DNA of 64,000 nt from Crossaster papposus (GCA_037893245.1 JBAIAA010000751.1:558001-622000), one strand, 5' to 3'. Shown: positions 22,001 to 36,000, numbered from the stretch's first letter. Numbers and translations: made by a program. The notes: generated from the sequence alone by a model not told the origin.

Positions 22001-25000
22001 GCAACAGCAAAAGCAGCAGCAGCAACAGCAAGGGCAGCAGCAGCAACAGCAAGGGCAGCAGCAGCAACAGCAAGGGCAGCAGCAGCAACAGCAAGGGCTG
22101 CAGCAGCAGCAGCAACAGCAAGGGCAGCAGCAGCAACAGCAGCCTTTATTGTCACAGACTCTGGCTTACAGCAGTCTGCAGCCACCAGCATCTTACAACA
22201 AAGGTAAAAATGGCCTGAAAGACCTCTATTCAATAAGCCAATAAGCAGACAAATTTGCTAAGCAAGCTTAAATATTATGTACTACTTGTTTTCCCAAAAG
22301 AAACATAAAACAAATGTTATCTAAGATTATTGTAATTTCTCTATCGTGTGCAGCAAAAAGGAAAAAAGGTTTCTTTATGCCGCCGAAAAGAAAGACCTTG
22401 TGTAAAAGTACACGGCATCATACGAAGACCAAGTACAGAAACAGAAGAGGTAATTGGGTGACTTTCTTTGAGATTTTTTAACTGAAGAAATTATGCGCAA
22501 AGAACTATTTTTGTGTTATAAACGGCACACAATGCACCACAGTAAATAAGCCATGTATTTTTGTATACTTTTAGAATTCTTAAAGCAAAAAGTTTAAATG
22601 TTTTGAATCCCAGCTAAATATGTTACCAACATTCCTTGGTTAAATGTTAAATGGTTGAACCTCAAAAGCCGCAATCCTTCTTTAGAATAGCATGCTTGTC
22701 CTCTTGATTCGTAATGTTTACAAATGTACATGCAGTAGGCATATTAAATGGCAAACTATAACTTGAAAATGGAAATACATACAATTGTGAGAAAACTAAC
22801 AGCAACAGCAGTAAATAATTGGAAATTAATTGGAGATAATAGTTCTCAGATATTGTGCATGTATTTGTACAGTCATGTTTTAAGCCAGACGCCACCTTTT
22901 TGTTTACATAAAGGGTATAAGGTACTTTTGAATAAATAGTAACATTATCTTATTTATAAAAATTCGGATTTGAATTAAGTAATTTTTTTTTGTTATTATT
23001 GGAAACATGGTCTTTTCTCTTTTTAGGTGCGAATACGACTGGACACGATGAACAGTATACATCTACAGCCAACATCAATTTAAGTCAAGGTAAAGTTCAC
23101 TTAATAATTGTAAACAAAATGTTCTGCTATCTTTTAGTGTACCTGATGACAGGACAGCGACATGTAATCCGCCCAACAATAGAGGGTGGTTCAACAGATT
23201 GTGATTGATCTCCTACATTTCTAGAGAATTTGTGTTCACCTATTGTTTATAGGTAGGGTCAGAATGAAAAATAAACCTATGTTTAGCTTATTTGATCACA
23301 AGAAATGGCCCATTACTGATGTCACTTGGCTTGTCAACAGGAACTTTATTGTGAATAAGCATGTTGAAGACGGAAACTAAAGGTAAGAAGCTCCCGTGGG
23401 CAACCAAGTTTTTGTGGATACAATTTTTAATGGGCTATATTTTGAGATTTAATTAGCTAGACCTGACATATGCAGAAATGCGAATTACCGTGATGAAAGC
23501 ATTTTTGCATGTTTAATACTACATGTGAAAAAGTGCCCCAAGCAACATAGAATATATATGTATCTTTGTTTGGATCCTCTTATTTGATTGTGGCGCTCTT
23601 ATTCTCTATAAAACAGCTACGGTATGTCTACCGTTGCACGGGCTGCCACTTATTAGTCATTTGTTTGCACTTTAATTGCCCCTAATTACATAATTAGAAA
23701 ATCCGTTTCTGTTACTGTCTGCTCGGGATCTCTGCCAGTACCGCTCAGTGGGCCAGAATGCAGTCAAAGTGTACTAATTTTAAATACTCAATGAAGAAGC
23801 TTGTGGAAGATATCGTTAGAAGTGTTAAGAGGTACGCAGACTTCAATGGAGAGTTCAATAGAAGTATTTTGAATGATGTCATCAAAATACTTTTTTCTAA
23901 TTGGATTTAGGCAAATATTCATTGTAATTCAGTGTAATACCAAGACAGATTGTTATTACATTGATTATTGAAACGTGTAGGGGATTTTTGGATCTAAGAA
24001 ATCCAATTGGAGCATTTACACATTTCTATGACATCGTCAAAATAACAGTTATTATCGTTCCCAAGGCTTTTGAACAAGCGACCCTCACTATGAAACCTCG
24101 GAAAAGGTTTGTTTCTCGATTTGTTCTTGACAACCCTCACACTCAATCATGGCGGCTGGCGATATCAACAGCAGATGAGCCAATGTTCGTGGATCTGTAT
24201 GTTAGTTATTTAAAACAATAATTGATTGGATTTCAAGTGTGAATTAAAGAGAAACAAATTTTTTCCCGGCTTTTAAAAAACACTCTTAATTTTACTTTAA
24301 ATTTTGTATAAGCAAATTGTAATTTTCAAAGCCTTGTTGTGGTCAAGATGTTGCCTGAGACCCGGTTGAGACAGGCGTTCCACAGTCGCGCCTAACCAAA
24401 TTGAAATCAAGTCGCTCCTGAGTCGCTCTAACAACTCCAGCAGACGATCGTTGGCCGTCTGGCGCGCCTTGTCGCCCTTATTTTTTTCGGAAGGTCGACA
24501 AACTCAATTCACTCATTTGGTTCGGCGCGACTGTGCAACAGCTGTCTAAACCGGGTTTAACTTTGGTTTACAACATGGATGCACTTGGAATCCAAAATAT
24601 TAAATTTATGTTGCCATTTGATGTGTTAAATGTCATCATTTTAATTTCACAAGTCTGCAAGTTCCTTTACACCACATATGTCTTTACAGGAGTATTACCA
24701 ACCATATTCTCTATACTGTACATATAACACCCTATTACATTTGGGAGTTAAAAGGTATAAATGTGCAAACAGTGCAAACATGAAAAACAAATTACTACAT
24801 TACAATAAAATACCTTACTTGAGTGTTAGTAAATAATAATCTGAAGGGATCTGTTTAAATAAATGCAATTAGTACAATGTGCATTAACCCCCCAGTTCTT
24901 GATTGTGTGGTCATGTGCTTATCTTTTATTTTCACCAGGCTACGAAACGTTGCAGGCGTCTTTAGAGGACCTCATTCGCGAAACTTGTCCTCCATCTGAT

Positions 25001-27292
25001 GAAGCAGCCTCATCCCATACAAGTTGGTCTTCTCGGAAAGAAGCTGTTGATGACAACTGGAAGGGAATTCGGCCTCTAATATTCCAAGAGGTCTTGGAAT
25101 GCCAGTCTGTTCCCATGGAACCAACCTGTCAAAAATGCAACACCCAGGCAACAGTGAGATGCACAGACTGCCCAGTGCACATGATGTGCTCAAAATGCGA
25201 TGTGGAGATGCACACCAACCTCCCTTTTCATAACAGAGAGATGTGGGTCAATTCGTTCTTCGAGAGGGTTCCACCTTGTACAACTGTGGTGGTTGGTGAT
25301 GACAGTGCTCTACATTTGCAGCGATTTGGTATGGTCCATAGAATTATTATAGCTATCATTTACATTGTACATTGCTTTTTGCACACAGTCATCTTGCACT
25401 CTCAAAAAAACATTGCTGCTATCTTAGAGAGGGTGGGTTTCAAGGTGGCGCCTGCCTGTCTGGTGGTGGTGGTGGTGGTGGTGGTGGTGTTAATTAGTTC
25501 TGAGATAAATTGGTGTCCCTCCATTCCTCTAATAGCTGGCAAACCTGTCCTACTGGTACCGTTTCTGCCTATTCCACCTTCTGGGTACTTCCTTCATGTT
25601 TCATTTCCCTTATTTTCTTTATCAACTTTAGTGTTTTCTGGAACAGCTTTTCTTTTGTACATTTGTTGTATGTCTCTTTTTGCCTGCTATCGTGCAGTGT
25701 CTGTGATGATGTCAACCACCTTTTTCAGTCATTCGTTTAGGTATTCAACTGTCTTTGGTTAGAAGACTTGTATACGTGCCTCTCTCTTTCTTACTACATG
25801 TAGTTTGGCTGTTTCTAATCTAAGGTTAATCTTGATTTTTGCCCTTGCCTAAAGGTGATCACTCTCGGTGTTACCGTAAAAAGAACTGTACCAATTTCAC
25901 TGTTCTGCTTGTTTGTCAGTATAAAAACATACTGTTTAAAACCGACAAACCACACTTTATTCTCTTAGTGATACAGTATCAATCAATTTGTGTGACTTTA
26001 TCGTTTCCCGTTGGTTACATTTTTAGTTGAAACACACAATACCCCTGCTGCTTATCATGGGCGACTTTATTTGAGAAGGAAACCTTAATCGTTAAAAATA
26101 CTAGAAGCTGTAATTCTTTTTAAAAGTTATGCTGTTATAACTTCTTGTTTTAATGTTTGTTTGTTAAAGAGATATCAGTTGAACTTTTTTATGCAATAGA
26201 CAGTATAATTTAATGGTAATGCTACCGCTAACTGTAACAAACAGGTAAAAAAGACCACATTTTTACTCCAACATTTTCTCCCTATCTATGCAGATCAGTA
26301 TTTCCCCGTAAAAATCCCAAGAAGATGTCAAAATTGTTGTGGGGATCGGTTCGAAACATCTCCAACAGCAAATGCAAGTCAATATATTGTGTTGACTATT
26401 CAAGGTAAGAAACAATGTGATTTAACAACACTTTAAATCATTAATTAGTAATAATTTATATTATTTAAATCAACTAATCGCTCTTTATTCCTCTGAATGA
26501 ATCAAGCTCTTTTGGTTTTATAAGCATTTTTGTCCATTCTGCCTAAACAGCTTTTAGTTTTGTTAAAAACAAAAATCTACGTTTTTGTTCTAGCTTTTTA
26601 GACTCCTTCCTTATTGTTTTATACATTTATTTATTTTACCCATACAACTTTTTGTTTTTCTACATCCAATTGAGTTCATACTTGGTATACACTTAGACAT
26701 TGTTTAAAGGGAAATTCCAGGCTCAATTATATTTTACCTAGTCTAAAAGAATATATGGTAAAATACTGACTCCGCAGAAAATTAGTTTTGATTCGTTATC
26801 GAAAACAACACACGAGAAAATCTCTGTTTTGTATGATTACCGAAACCGATAAAAATGAAATAACAATCAAGTCACAATGGCAATTGACACTCTTTAACAT
26901 TATGCAATTATAAACTATGGGTGGAGTTTCCCTTTAATCTGTATTAATAAAAAAAAAACTTTGTATGTCACGTGACAAAATTGTCTAGTTGTCCTTGTCT
27001 TGTTACTAATAATTGTCCTCATTTGTTTATGTCCCTTGTTTCTATGCCCTACGTCTACTTTGGCATTTTTATCATTTGGTTCTAATTTCGACGTTATAAT
27101 TCAGTTTTTCATCACATCCGCTGTCAACTATAATTTTGCAAGATATTAATTTTTAAGACTGGTTTTGGAGTCTGGACGCTGACATCAGATGCATTATTAG
27201 TGACATTTGAAGGAACGTCAGGTCGTCCTCACCCATCACTAATCTTTTCTAACATCCAAAACAGCTAGTGTTTGTCCACAAACAAATTTCTA

Positions 27293-27325
<33 letters not shown>

Positions 27326-27991
27326 TTTATATTGCTAAAATGATAGCCCTTATGGCAATTGCGAATAAACCCCAAGAACAACTGCCTGATGCCGGTTAAA
27401 AACCTACAGCGTTTTTCTTGGTGTTTTTTCTTGGCGTTTATGATTGTAAAACTTTGGACGGGTCAGTGAAACGATATTTGCTATAAAATACAACCACCCA
27501 AATCCAACCTTTACTGATAATTCAAGCAATTACCAATGGTGTATCCTACCTTTAAACACTTCTAAGTGGCTCTTTATTATCTGTTTAAGACAATAGCAAT
27601 TTGTCAAGTATCGAAGGTATTTTTTATCTCTTTCTGTACACGCTATCTATTTCACATATATTGTTTTTGATAAACAACTTCTTTGCCTGATTCATTTACA
27701 ATTACAGTATGTTATGCTAATGTTAATTAATATTTGTTGCTTGTTATAACAGGAAGATATGACCTTAAAAAACAACAGGTCAGGTGTTCTTTGTGTGGCT
27801 TTGTTGATGCAAGCAGCGAGGTTCGAGGCATTATAGCCAATGGATTTTTTCCAGGCAATCCAAAAAACATTGGCACAATTCTCGAGGTGCAATTGCTAAG
27901 ATGGATTGACCTAATAATGAGCAACATGCCTGGGACATCTCTTTCAGCTTTCGCAAAGGTGCTTGAGGACATCAGTATAGAGGTGTGTTAA
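19020..27991 (+). CDS. Polyglutamine protein with KDZ-transposase-type CxC cysteine-cluster region (possible domesticated KDZ)
   Basis: Eight exons with consistent phases: 19020-19143, 21097-21270, 21493-22203, 22354-22449, 23027-23089, 24939-25328, 26294-26404, 27753-27991; 635 residues plus TAA. Residues 1-41 are acidic and 42-99 Ser/Gln-rich. Residues 100-336 are almost all Gln with Gly/Lys spacers. Residues 337-368 are strongly basic (PPKRK, NLS-like). Residues 390-519 carry paired cysteines and histidines (CQKCN, RCTDC, CSKCD, MH, FHNREMW). Exons 7-8 add RRCQNCC, GRYDLKK, RCSLCG, FFPGNP and PGTSLSAF. This order matches the CxC region preceding the catalytic domain in animal KDZ transposases, from memory of the family. 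No KDZ catalytic segment is visible before 30 kb. The stop may be real, or a weak donor (GAG/gtgtgt) may lead to exons I could not find. The upstream ATG at 18909 is less likely than 19020. Confidence 0.75.
19205..19433. repeat. Imperfect GTAGTCGAACAACTCGACCCTC repeats
   Basis: Variants of TCGTAGTCGAACAACTCGACC recur about eight times just before the 17-bp array, in intron 1 of the polyQ/CxC gene. Confidence 0.8.
19434..19862. repeat. 17-bp minisatellite, 25 perfect copies
   Basis: Unit CCGGTGCGACAACTCCA, period 17 bp, from 19434 to the last CCGGT at 19859, with no substitution seen in any copy. It is open in several frames on both strands because 17 is not a multiple of three and the unit lacks stops. 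The unit's CCACCGGT is also the outer end of the adjoining foldback. Confidence 0.95.
19863..20434. mobile_element. Long foldback (TIR) element, about 570 bp
   Basis: TAGCCCAGGTTGGA at the left and TCCAACCTGGGCTA at the right; arms continue inward for roughly 200 bp or more (CCAGGGTATCAATTTC, ACCTGATGAA, GTAACCCA, ATTTTCTGTAA recur inverted). The left end motif AGCCCAGGTTGGA.GACGTTCTTCATTGCA recurs at 41572-41602. Confidence 0.85.
20450..21090. other. Intron 1 remainder of polyQ/CxC gene
   Basis: No repeat or ORF that I can support. It ends at the acceptor CCTTAG before the exon at 21097. Confidence 0.5.
21493..22203 (+). CDS. Polyglutamine exon of the polyQ/CxC gene
   Basis: A single 711-nt exon, acceptor ATTGCAG, donor AAAG/gtaaaa. 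The core is a hexa- to heptapeptide repeat of Gln broken by single Gly or Lys, coded by mixed CAG and CAA with GGG or AAG spacers. It ends in ordinary sequence (LLSQTLAYSSLQPPAS). Splice phases join the flanking exons only in this frame; the Ala-, Ser- and Leu-rich ORFs in the other frames are shadows. Confidence 0.85.
24361..24556. mobile_element. Small TIR element
   Basis: CCCGGTTGAGACAGGCGTT..CACAGTCGCGCC and CACAGTCGCGCCGAACCAAAT-type inverted ends face each other. It lies in the intron between 23089 and 24939, with nothing else clear in that intron apart from two short unsupported ORFs at 23758 and 23961. Confidence 0.65.
25461..25490. repeat. (GGT)n microsatellite
   Basis: About ten GGT units. 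It lies in the intron after the CxC exon, where the frame stays open by chance. Confidence 0.9.
26704..26937. mobile_element. TTAA-flanked MITE (AAAGGGAAATTCCAGGC / GGAGTTTCCCTTTAA)
   Basis: Inverted ends of about 15 bp with TTAA on both sides; ~234 bp, no coding potential. In an intron of the polyQ/CxC gene. Confidence 0.65.
27296..27556. mobile_element. ATT microsatellite plus partial GGTAGGATACACC MITE
   Basis: (ATT)n at about 27296-27326, followed by the right part of the MITE family (CCCAAATCCAACC, ATTCAAGCAATTACCAATGG, ending GTATCCTACCTTTAA). The left terminus is lost or replaced by the microsatellite. Confidence 0.7.
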
Positions 27992-30051
27992 TAGGATGAT
28001 GGTTATTTTGTTCTCCAACACCGGTCATTAAATTTGAATGGTAAAGAGTTTACTGCGCACTGGCCATCGGGAGGTTCGGGAAGAATCCCGATGGGCCGGT
28101 TCATAATACTAGCGAGCTTTCGATTCGAGACGGGAGACAAGCAGATCCAAAAATGGATCTGCGCACGCGCACAACCAAACGTGTCTCAGTCTTAATGTAT
28201 CTAGATAGTCTTGGTAGCAACCACATTTTAAAGTGTTTTACCATGGTTTTACGAAGCCAACTGGTCAATTCACTGCCAAAACTCTGTTTAGCGAGTAAAC
28301 AATTTTCGAAACACTTTCTTGCTATCAGTTCGCAAGCATGTTTACATGCTAAACATGTTTAGCCATTGAACATTGATGTTTAGGAATTGGACACGTGCGT
28401 TTAACTTCTAAACATGTTTACAAACTTGTACATGTAGCAAGAAATGGGTTTTCTCGCTGAACACAAAATCAAAATGCTTGTTCAAATTTTAACAAGTACA
28501 TGACTGTGTATGTATGTTTAAAACCGGTCCATGGGCATTGTTCACACCGATGAGCTGGATTTAAACATAATCTACCGGCCAACCGCATTTGTATTTTCAT
28601 TCATAAAATACCTTTTGGTCAAAAAGTCTAAACAAGTCGAACAATTCATAACGATTCTTTTCAACAATTTTACCTTGGTTTCCTTCAGCTGTTTTATTGT
28701 TGTGCCTCGTGTATTTTAATAGTTTGAGATAATGGTATTTCCATATTCCTTGATTTCTTAGCTTTAAAATGATATATAAATTATTGGGTAGACTATTTAC
28801 AAAATATATAATAATTACGTTACACGTCCTTCAATTTAATGTCTTTCCCATGTAACCAAGAATCGTCGTAATAACAAAACAAAACAAAACTAAGCTGCAT
28901 GTATTAATAACGCCCCTTCTAAATAAACACAATACAGTGGTAGTTAGAAAAAAAAAACATGTGGACATTGTATCATGCCAAAACTACCAAAACGATTCCC
29001 CATTTTCATCAAAACTCATAGCATAGCGCGACTTTACGCCGTTTTCATGGAGGCAGGTCACATTATGATAGACGCATGGTATGGTATGGTATGGTATGGA
29101 AAGACCCAATAGTACATGTACACGGACTATAATATCGGTTGTATTTCGCAGTTACTGCGGTTTTAAACAAAAATAATACAAATATAATGCGAATCAAAAA
29201 AAAAATGTTTAAAACTTGCTGGGCCATGTTTTATCGGCCGTTCAAACATACCAACATGATGTCAGGCTTTCGGGCAATAGGAATGGCTCAACTGTCTCAA
29301 ATTGTTATGCATACGATATAAAAACGAGACAAAACCCACATAATTCACTATTGCAATGCAACACTTGTAATAATACATGTTATGTACATGTGCATGAATC
29401 GAGTACTGGGCAATATCGTGATATAACCCTCAACAACTACCCACGAAACCAACAAAATGTTTGAATAACAATGGTAATGCAGTGTACCCTGTTCTCTATG
29501 CATGCTATGGTTAAGTCAAACGCGTCACGTGAGACGAAACATGAGATAGCCAGAATACTTGTTTTAACAATAATGCGCTGTTATTGAATTACTTTAATTG
29601 CTTGAGCTTGGTTCATTCACTTCGGAGATAAGTTATAGCTGAAGGTGTTAAACGTTTACAATAATACCGAGTTGTAAAATTTTTGTAGCGTGGATTTAAT
29701 TAAGCGAAATACGGTAAAAACAATTCAGACATCTAATTGACAGAATACAAATTCAGAATACTTTCAAAGTTGGTGTTGAAGTGCATTTTGGGTGTGGCAA
29801 CCTGAACAAAAATGGATTTTTGAATTTTGCTAAAATTATACTAATTATGAGCTATAATCTTTTGCTCAAAAATTTCTGAACTGGAACGCACAATTTGAGC
29901 AATGATAAAAACAACATTTTAAGAATATAAGGAGGCCTGGCAACGCAAACAAGCAACATGATTTGTTATAGTACATTGTTTTTTGCAAAATTCGGTTAGA
30001 AACAAATACTAAAATAGATATATTGATACACTGAAGTAGACAAGGTTATGT
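27992..30051. other. Tail-to-tail intergenic region
   Basis: Holds the recurrent GCGCGACTTTACGCC...AGGTCACAT motif (29026-29064), an ATGGTATGGT run near 29080-29100, and segments near 28560 and 29220 resembling the repeat at 57520-57920 (CATTCATAAAATACCTTTT, ATCGGCCGTT). No gene is supported. KDZ catalytic exons were looked for here and not found. Confidence 0.5.
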
Positions 30052-32979
30052 TTAGCAGAGACACTTACAAACAAGTTCCATGCTTGGTCTCTTTGATGGG
30101 TCGGTTGCAATACATTTATCTGCAAGGCACCTCACCGTGTATGGGATATCATTATGCAGAGCTAATTGGTGAATGGTCTGGCCAAAGGCATATACATCAC
30201 TAGCTTTGCTCGGATGAGTTTCCCGTTTCACTAGCATGGGATCAAGAAAGATGTGGTCATGTGAAGAGAGAGACATGTCAATTACTTCTGCATGGATCTG
30301 TCCCCTGCCGTCACAGACAAGCTGAATATTGTCGGGTTGCATTTGATTATGGACAAAGCCATTGTCATGCAGCCCATTAAGGGCCTTAGCAGTATCCTTG
30401 ATAATCTGCAACCATTCTTCCTTTGAGAGTTTATCTTCAGACCATTGATTAATGTTGGAGGCTGTTACCATCATGTCATAATCCATAGGTATCTTAGTGG
30501 ATGTTGTCACCAAGTAATGGACATGACATTCGTGCTCCTTTCTATATACACCAGCTGGCCTTTGAACACCTTCAACATCCTTGTTCATTTTCAGAATCTT
30601 GAACTCCAGTGTCGCTTTGTTAAACCTGCTGGTATAATCCTTAATATATACTATTGGGTAACTACTTGGAATGATAAATAAACTATAACTACCTTCAGCT
30701 TTCAATAGTTTCTTTTTACTAAAATCTACCTCAACGTCAGTTACACCCTCAAAATCGAGCTCATCAAGTTCAGGCTGGGAGTAACTGTAACCTGAACTGA
30801 GCTGTGTTGCGGATTCCACCATGTCCAGTGTCCTCTGCAACACAGCTGGCCTGATCCTCTCGTGGATACAGTTAGAGTGTCGCTTTTTGAGGTCAACATA
30901 ATCTGCAGTTACTTTTGTCAACTGCCTCTCGAGCACTTGGTTGTGCTCCTGCTCTCGTTGAAGATGCACCTTTACCCTCTGTTCCGGCGGTGCACAAGAT
31001 TTATTTGGCTTTGGTTGTTGCTTCTGGCAAGGCCAAAGAAACCTCTGGTGCTGTTCCTGAAATATAAGTTTTAAAAAAAGACATTTTAGAGTTACAATAT
31101 TCATTTACAAATTGACAAATGTTACTACTGTCAAAAATACCACTTAACAGTACACTTCAATCAACATGTTGTTTAATCGAGTAAATTTACAATTTTGTTT
31201 TACATTCCTAGAAAATAATGAATAAAGGTCAAACAAATAGTACATGTACAATATGTTTGAGAACAGTGATGAATTGCATGGGCCTATACATGTACATGTT
31301 TTACCTCATGCATTGTGGCAGTTTGAAACCCATTAAATGCTTATCACAATTTTGAGTTAAAATTTTTTACTTAAACAAAACAATAATTTATGCACAGGAA
31401 TAAGGTACTCATCAGGTTGTTTCTGCCACGATTCTAAACAAAGCTTGTAAATGTTAGGTGGCTTATTTTTCCTGTACAGTGCGTCTCATAGATAAACACT
31501 TTATAGATAAACGTCCAAGTCTAATAATGTTTGGCAGAGTTATAAGGAATTTTCCCAAGAAATGGCAAAAATGTTGTACTTTTTGTAATACGTTTTGGAT
31601 TTTTTGTTGGGAAACACTGTATAAATGTGAAGATGTTAAGGCCAATGATCAGTCCCACTTGTTGTTACATTTTCTAATCACTAGAACCCATTCGTAGGCC
31701 CAATTGTTTTTTAATATACACAAACAAGTTTTTTTTGCTGATTTCAGGATGATTGGGCGTTAACCTATAACATTCTTTTTTCCATTATTCTTTTACAAAA
31801 TCCACATTTCAAATTATTTTTAAAAATGATTTTGAAAAAGAATATATGTAACATGGTAAACTATTTTGTTTTCTGTAATTACCGTGTAGGCTGTTTTGAT
31901 AAACATACTCACAATTTCTGCTTAGTACATGTATACCTAATTTGGATACAAATCAAATAAGCTACGATGGCGTAATATTACAATTTTTTGCAGAATCTAA
32001 AAAGGCAAAATGACTGTGTATTGTACATAAAAATAGAAAAAATACAAACAGGGCACACAAGCATAGTGTATTGTAAGGTTGGGAGGGAAAACACAAAGAA
32101 GGGGTATCAAGGGGAAGTGGAAAAACCAACAAAGGGAGGATTAGGCTAGAAGGGAGCAAAAGATTCAGAATCAAGAAAAAACTAATGGAGATGGATCCTG
32201 CAATAGTATTCCGCGAGATCTTGGCTGAGCTGATCCTGGTTCACAGTACGGAGAGTGGGACAAACGTTGAGACCCTGATATGGATATTAACCACAGTATT
32301 ATGAGGGGGTGGTAGTGCCCATTAGGGCTTTGGAAGTCTGAACTATCTCTGTCTGTGTTGATGCTGCTTTGCAAGCAAGCCACCGATCTTCTTGTTGCTC
32401 CTATTGAGAAGAACAAAGTCAAGGTTAGATAGGCCCCTATATCAATTCCATCATGGAAGTCCCTGTAGCTGGTGTCCGTACAGCTGGATCCGAGTTCCGA
32501 CTCAAGAGGTGGACTATATTCTGGTGGAGGTCCAGAAGTGTAAATTGACACTGTTGAGAGAGTATTTTGATGAGTTTAACAGAGGCACTAATATATAACT
32601 TGATTCCATCTCCTTTGCAGGTGTGCATGAATCGACAAAGGAATTTTTTTTCTCATTTATCCAGATGGTAGGAGAAGTGAAGGGCCTTCTCCATTATATC
32701 AAGTAATATATTTGGGTGAATTTACAGTTGCAATGTCAAAATGTAATTATCACTCACGGGTGCGAAACACTTTTGAATGCCAGTGTACATTTGTATACAT
32801 GTACCAGTATATTTACCTCATGCTGTTTTGAGACTGTCTGTTGTGATGTAACACTGACATCGGGTTGAATTTGATCTGATTGATCTAATTGTAGTGTTGA
32901 TACGGCTGGGATGTTCAATGCATTGCTGAAGCTAAGATTCCCTTGTTGCTGTTGCTGATGCTTCAGTTGTTGCTGTTGT

Positions 32980-33035
<56 letters not shown>

Positions 33036-36000
33036 ATTTGGATGTTGCTGCTGATTTGGCTGCTGTAGGATTCAAAGAATAAAAGAGTGCATCCATTATC
33101 AATTTTTAACTAGCCACCACCCGTGAAAAAAACATTAGTTAACATTACCTGTTTCTTGAAATACATATAAATATATTCATGGTATAGCCCGTTCATCCTT
33201 GAAGTTTAATTCAGGAGTATCAACCAACTAGAAATCTGCGCTCTACCCATACATCTTTGTTGACTGCTTCAGTTACTAAAATCAAGTCATATGGTTCCCA
33301 CTCCTTCTAATCAGCTGCTGTTATGAAACAACCTACAAGATGTTGTCAAACAGGCTGAAACAACAAAACAATTCAAAGCCAGAATCAATACATAAAGTTC
33401 AATTTGTATAATTGTTGATTTTCTAAAAGCGCATGGGTACATCTGGCTTGAAATCTGGCTTAAACAATAAAAGCATTAACAGATAAGTGAATTTATACAG
33501 AATGCAGCTTTAGAGTGCGATAGGTGTTCATTAGATGCAGGTGGTTTAGTATGCACTACATGTACGTCTGCAAGTTCAGTTTAACTTGATAAATCTCTAA
33601 TACAAGTACAGTGTATAAGGTGTATTATGCACTTACCGGTACCTCTGCATTCTCTGTCTGTGATTGTGATTTCTTTCTTGCTTTCTAAAATATTACAAGC
33701 AACAAAGTTGGACAAACATGAGAGTTAACAAATACAAACAAAACAACAAACAAGTGACACATAGCAAATTGCAAATGAGATAAATGAAACAAAACATTTA
33801 AACTAGATTTATGACACTTCCTATGAATTAGAATCAGTACGTTTTAAGAGTATGAACCCTGAAAGACTTTTTACAGGGGCAATCTTTGATTTCTTTCATA
33901 AATTGTTGAAGATTTCATCAAACGGCAATTCTTCCCCTGCAAATCAACAGTGAAAACAAATAAATATGCGACATCTTACATGTATAAAAGCGATACTTTA
34001 CATATGTACATGTTGTATTACATATATTTCGACTGAAATACATTTGGTAAGTGCCAGACGATGCACGTTCATCAAACTAGTATTACAATTACAATACTAG
34101 TAAAGAATTTCCTTTAAGAATTGATGTTTGACTTGCCTACACCTACATGTACTTGTATTAATGGCACTCAAGCAAAAGCAGTATGTTCCATGATCTTAGT
34201 AAAAATGATGCAAACAAACTTTCGGATTTAATAGTTTGGATTATACAATGTACAAATACCATAAGAACCAAGGAATTTGTAAATGTCAAAATCACAATAT
34301 CTGCACCAATGAATAAAAACACATTACTGTATGATACTCATTAGAAAAAAAATTGAAACAAGAAAAATTAAAAAAAAAAATCTGTTTACACTACCTCCAG
34401 CCTTGACTTTTGTCTGGCTATCCTTCGTTTTTCAGTCTTCCACTGCCTTTCCGTTTCTTTGTGAACAGCATTTTTCTTTCTCTTTGTCTTATTCTGTTGT
34501 ATACCCACAATAGCCACCATTTGCAAAAACAAACATAAATATTTAGTTACAACACTTATACATGTACAAGGAGGAATGTTTTACGAGTGTAATAGTACAA
34601 ATATTTCCATGAAAATGACCTACAGATGTATTTCATCTTTTACCAAATACAAATATTTTATCTATTTACAAAAAATGTACACACCTCTCTCTATGCAAGA
34701 AAACTGAAGGTCAGTTAAGTTTATTACTATAACTTGAACTCGGATGAACAGATGTTTTAGGGCCCTTAACATTCAATATATGTACAAGCATTTTTATAAC
34801 ACCTCACCCACATATTATGTCTTGATTGGTCGAGAGCCAGTCACATGGTATTTTCTATTTTTACTATCTTTCTTTAAACCGACAAAAGTACAATGTACTA
34901 TACCCATAGCAATCAAAGTACATGTATACTCATGACGCGGTGTTTGTGTACTGTGCAAATGTTTAAAAAAGCCAGCACTACAGAGCTGGGTTCAAACTTT
35001 TTAGGAAACGGTGTTTTAGAAAGGAACATAAAAAGTTTAATTTAACTGTATTTAGATGTTAATAATAATTTTTAAATATTAAAACCAAGCAGAATCTGTG
35101 GGTGAGGTGTTATAGAACAAATATTAAATGCTTCTATCTTGTGGTGTAGTAATTACTACACCGCTCGAAGCATTCAATATTTGTATAATATATTGCAAAA
35201 TTTGACAGTATACCCTTTACTAATGGTTGAGAGCCTGTCACGTGGGAAGTGACAGGCACACCAATCTCCATTTATAAAAGGAATTGTTTAGGACTAACGG
35301 TAACTCACCGTAACATTCATTTGTGTAATTCTACCATGTGTTCCCACTTTGACTTTTATACCGCGATTTAAATGTTTAATTCGACAAGCATAAATTTCAC
35401 ACATTGCGGGCGCTCGCTGAAAAAAAAAGCTTTACATGTACTCACGACCGGGACACTTTATTATAGTTAAAGGGATGAGTCGAAAAACAAACATTTAATT
35501 TGTTAAGCAAAATCATTGGAAATGTTACATTTTGGGCTTTTAACAAGTTTTGATCGAAAAGGTACACCTACCCGGTACAAGGATTTAAAAATGGGAATAC
35601 AATTTATATAAGATTGGTAAAATTACACCAAGCACATATTTGTTTAAGGTCAGTTGGAGTCTGGATGCTGATAATTACCAGAGCTGAGGGAAGGTTAATT
35701 ATTGACCCCAACACCCATTTTAAACTTAAAACCAACCAAACCCATTATTCTTTTCAGTCAACGCACAGCCCATAACAAGTACATAATGACTTTTTATTTG
35801 CATCTACATGTAGTTGGCAGTCTTGGCTGTTCGATAATTCACAAGGTTTTAACGAGAGAGTTCAGTAGTGTTCATCGAAAAACCGACATGCATGTACATG
35901 TACATGTAAAATCTCTTCAGTCGTAGTTTCAGGATAAAACAGTAAGTGAAATGCCGATAATTTCTGCGTCGACTAATATCAAATGGAAATAAATACGTGG

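Noticed and set aside
21317..22233. Ala-, Ser- and Leu-rich ORFs in other frames of the CAG/CAA exon
   Set aside because: Only the Gln frame joins the flanking exons in phase; the others are composition shadows.
23758..24221. Two short ORFs in the polyQ/CxC intron
   Set aside because: No recognised domain, and joining them to the neighbouring exons would break the consistent phase of the model.
32171..32551. 126-residue minus-strand ORF
   Set aside because: Lies near sequence resembling retroelement UTR, shows no domain I recognise and no splice support.
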